Assembly: GCF_020524765.1 (NCBI RefSeq)
Contig: NZ_JAIVLR010000001.1
Span: 310,001-374,000 of the forward strand
Reading direction: 5' to 3'
Source: Qipengyuania gaetbuli
GTDB lineage: Bacteria; Pseudomonadota; Alphaproteobacteria; Sphingomonadales; Sphingomonadaceae
Length of the DNA stretch: 64,000 nt
Shown here in pieces: positions 63,203 through 64,000 of this stretch. Both the position numbers and the translations under genes were made by a program. Numbering within the stretch: the stretch's first letter is position 1; each line of letters begins with the position of its first letter. The notes beneath the pieces are model-generated. The model was not told where the DNA came from. It searched no databases and worked only from the letters and a program-made list of their open reading frames with translations.

Positions 63203-63784
63203 ATGTTCATAGAGACCGAAACGACTCCCAATCCGTCCAGCCTGAAGTTCCTTCCGGGCGAGGCTGTCATGGGACAAGGCACCCGCGAATTCGCCACTCC
63301 CGAAGCAGCCGAGGCGAGTCCTCTGGCCCAGGCTATCTTCGACACCGGCGAGGTCACCAACGTCTTCTTCGGAAGCGACTTCGTGACCGTGACCGCTGCT
63401 CCGGGTTCGAGCTGGACCGATCTCAAGCCGCAGGTGCTTTCCATCCTGCTCGATCATTTCGTCTCGCAGGCCCCGCTTTTCGCGCCGGGCAGCGCGGGCG
63501 GGATCAGCGTTCCTGCCGAGGACGCGGACCTTATGGTCGAGGAACGTGCCGAAGATGCAGACATCGTCGCGCAGATCAACGAACTGCTCGAAACCCGCGT
63601 GCGTCCGGCGGTTGCCGGTGACGGCGGGGACATCCAGTATCGCGGCTATCGAGACGGCGTGGTCTATCTCCAGATGCAGGGAGCCTGTTCGGGATGCCCG
63701 TCGTCTTCGGCGACGCTCAAGCACGGTATCGAAGGCCTGCTGAAACATTACGTGCCCGAAGTGGTTGAAGTCCGCGCCGCCTGA
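63203..63784 (+). CDS. NifU/NfuA-type iron-sulfur scaffold protein
   Basis: A 193-residue protein with an N-terminal Nfu_N domain (MFIETETTPNPSSLKFLPGE) and a C-terminal NifU domain that holds the cluster Cys pair C162-S-G-C165 (GACSGCPSS). It carries or transfers 4Fe-4S clusters to client enzymes. ATG 63203 is chosen as the start because the family begins with this MFIxTExTPNP segment; an earlier in-frame ATG at 63140 adds an unconserved stretch. The nitroreductase gene follows after 32 bases. Confidence 0.95.
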   Translation: MFIETETTPNPSSLKFLPGEAVMGQGTREFATPEAAEASPLAQAIFDTGEVTNVFFGSDFVTVTAAPGSSWTDLKPQVLSILLDHFVSQAPLFAPGSAGGISVPAEDADLMVEERAEDADIVAQINELLETRVRPAVAGDGGDIQYRGYRDGVVYLQMQGACSGCPSSSATLKHGIEGLLKHYVPEVVEVRAA

Positions 63785-63816
63785 CCTGTTCCCGTTTCCT
63801 GACGCGAGTTCCCTTC

Positions 63817-64000
63817 ATGACCACACAGTTCCATGACACCGTCCTCGGCGCCGACGCGCTCGACCAGCTTTTCCGCGAAGCCCGCAGCTACAATGGCTGG
63901 CTGCCCAAGGATGTTTCGGACGACCAGATCCGCTCGATCTACGAACTGCTGAAGATGGCGCCGACGTCTGCGAACATGCAGCCGGGCCGCTTCGTCTGGG
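63817..64000 (+). CDS. Nitroreductase family protein, partial (malonic semialdehyde reductase-like)
   Basis: The first 61 codons of a gene that continues beyond the window. ADALDQLFREARSYNGWLPKDVSDDQIRSIYELLKMAPTSANMQPGRFVW matches the N terminus of the RutE/HadB branch of FMN-dependent nitroreductases, with the SANMQP flavin-contact loop present. The branch reduces 3-oxopropanoate to 3-hydroxypropanoate or related substrates. The truncation is only the window edge. It probably shares a transcript with the NifU-type gene. Confidence 0.85.
   Translation, partial: MTTQFHDTVLGADALDQLFREARSYNGWLPKDVSDDQIRSIYELLKMAPTSANMQPGRFVW

Overview
The window looks like chromosome from an alphaproteobacterium of the order Sphingomonadales, most likely an Erythrobacteraceae-type marine bacterium (Erythrobacter, Qipengyuania or Altererythrobacter-like). 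This rests on gene content and style: high GC, dense gene packing, class I lysyl-tRNA synthetase, class II DAHP synthase, an XRE/DUF6456 divergent pair, a carboxyspermidine-type polyamine route, and many GTG/TTG starts with NTGA stop-start overlaps. No database search was possible, so genus is inference.

Layout. 0-10 kb: SIMPL-domain protein, secreted amidohydrolase, Uup-type ABC-F ATPase coupled to a uracil-DNA glycosylase homologue, DUF6456/XRE pair, a glycosyltransferase, and the secretion genes yajC-secD-secF. 10-18 kb: tRNA-Pro(GGG) with a clear promoter, a solitary holin-like gene, aroQ, accB-accC plus a small coupled gene, GFA/Lrp pair, a histidine-kinase-like protein with a degenerate ATPase half, and a polysaccharide deacetylase. 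18-28 kb: tRNA(CAU) and tRNA-Pro(UGG), a MATE transporter that appears to start at CTG, a diguanylate cyclase, an M28 peptidase, a glycosyltransferase/UDP-xylose synthase pair, ettA, and a MASE1-PAS-GGDEF cyclase. 28-33 kb: PNPOx-like protein, an Arg-rich RcnB-family protein with a strong terminator, cytochrome b561, a 2OG-Fe(II) oxygenase and lysS.

33-41 kb is the most accessory-looking part. A Slam-type outer-membrane translocon is followed in the same operon by a 923-residue surface lipoprotein that seems to carry three TbpB-like lobes behind a Pro-Thr stalk. A perfect 9-bp dyad lies upstream. Divergent from it is a membrane protein that joins an N-terminal TIR domain to a TolB-like/TPR region, followed by a secreted beta-propeller-like protein. 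I regard this block as the best candidate for an undescribed system.

41-50 kb: nspC and its partner carboxynorspermidine dehydrogenase with three lipoprotein genes between them, a threonine dehydratase-like enzyme, tandem MAPEG proteins, trxB, a protein tyrosine phosphatase and a single-domain response regulator. 50-58 kb: a tightly packed minus-strand run egtB-egtD (ergothioneine), an aspartic protease, then otsB-GH15-otsA (trehalose), which reads like a compact stress-protection unit. 58-64 kb: PAS-GGDEF cyclase, DAHP synthase, a large M16 peptidase, a NifU/NfuA-type Fe-S protein with a possible leaderless promoter, and the start of a nitroreductase gene cut by the window edge.

There is no rRNA, CRISPR array, insertion sequence or recognisable prophage, and no gene-free stretch above 300 bases.
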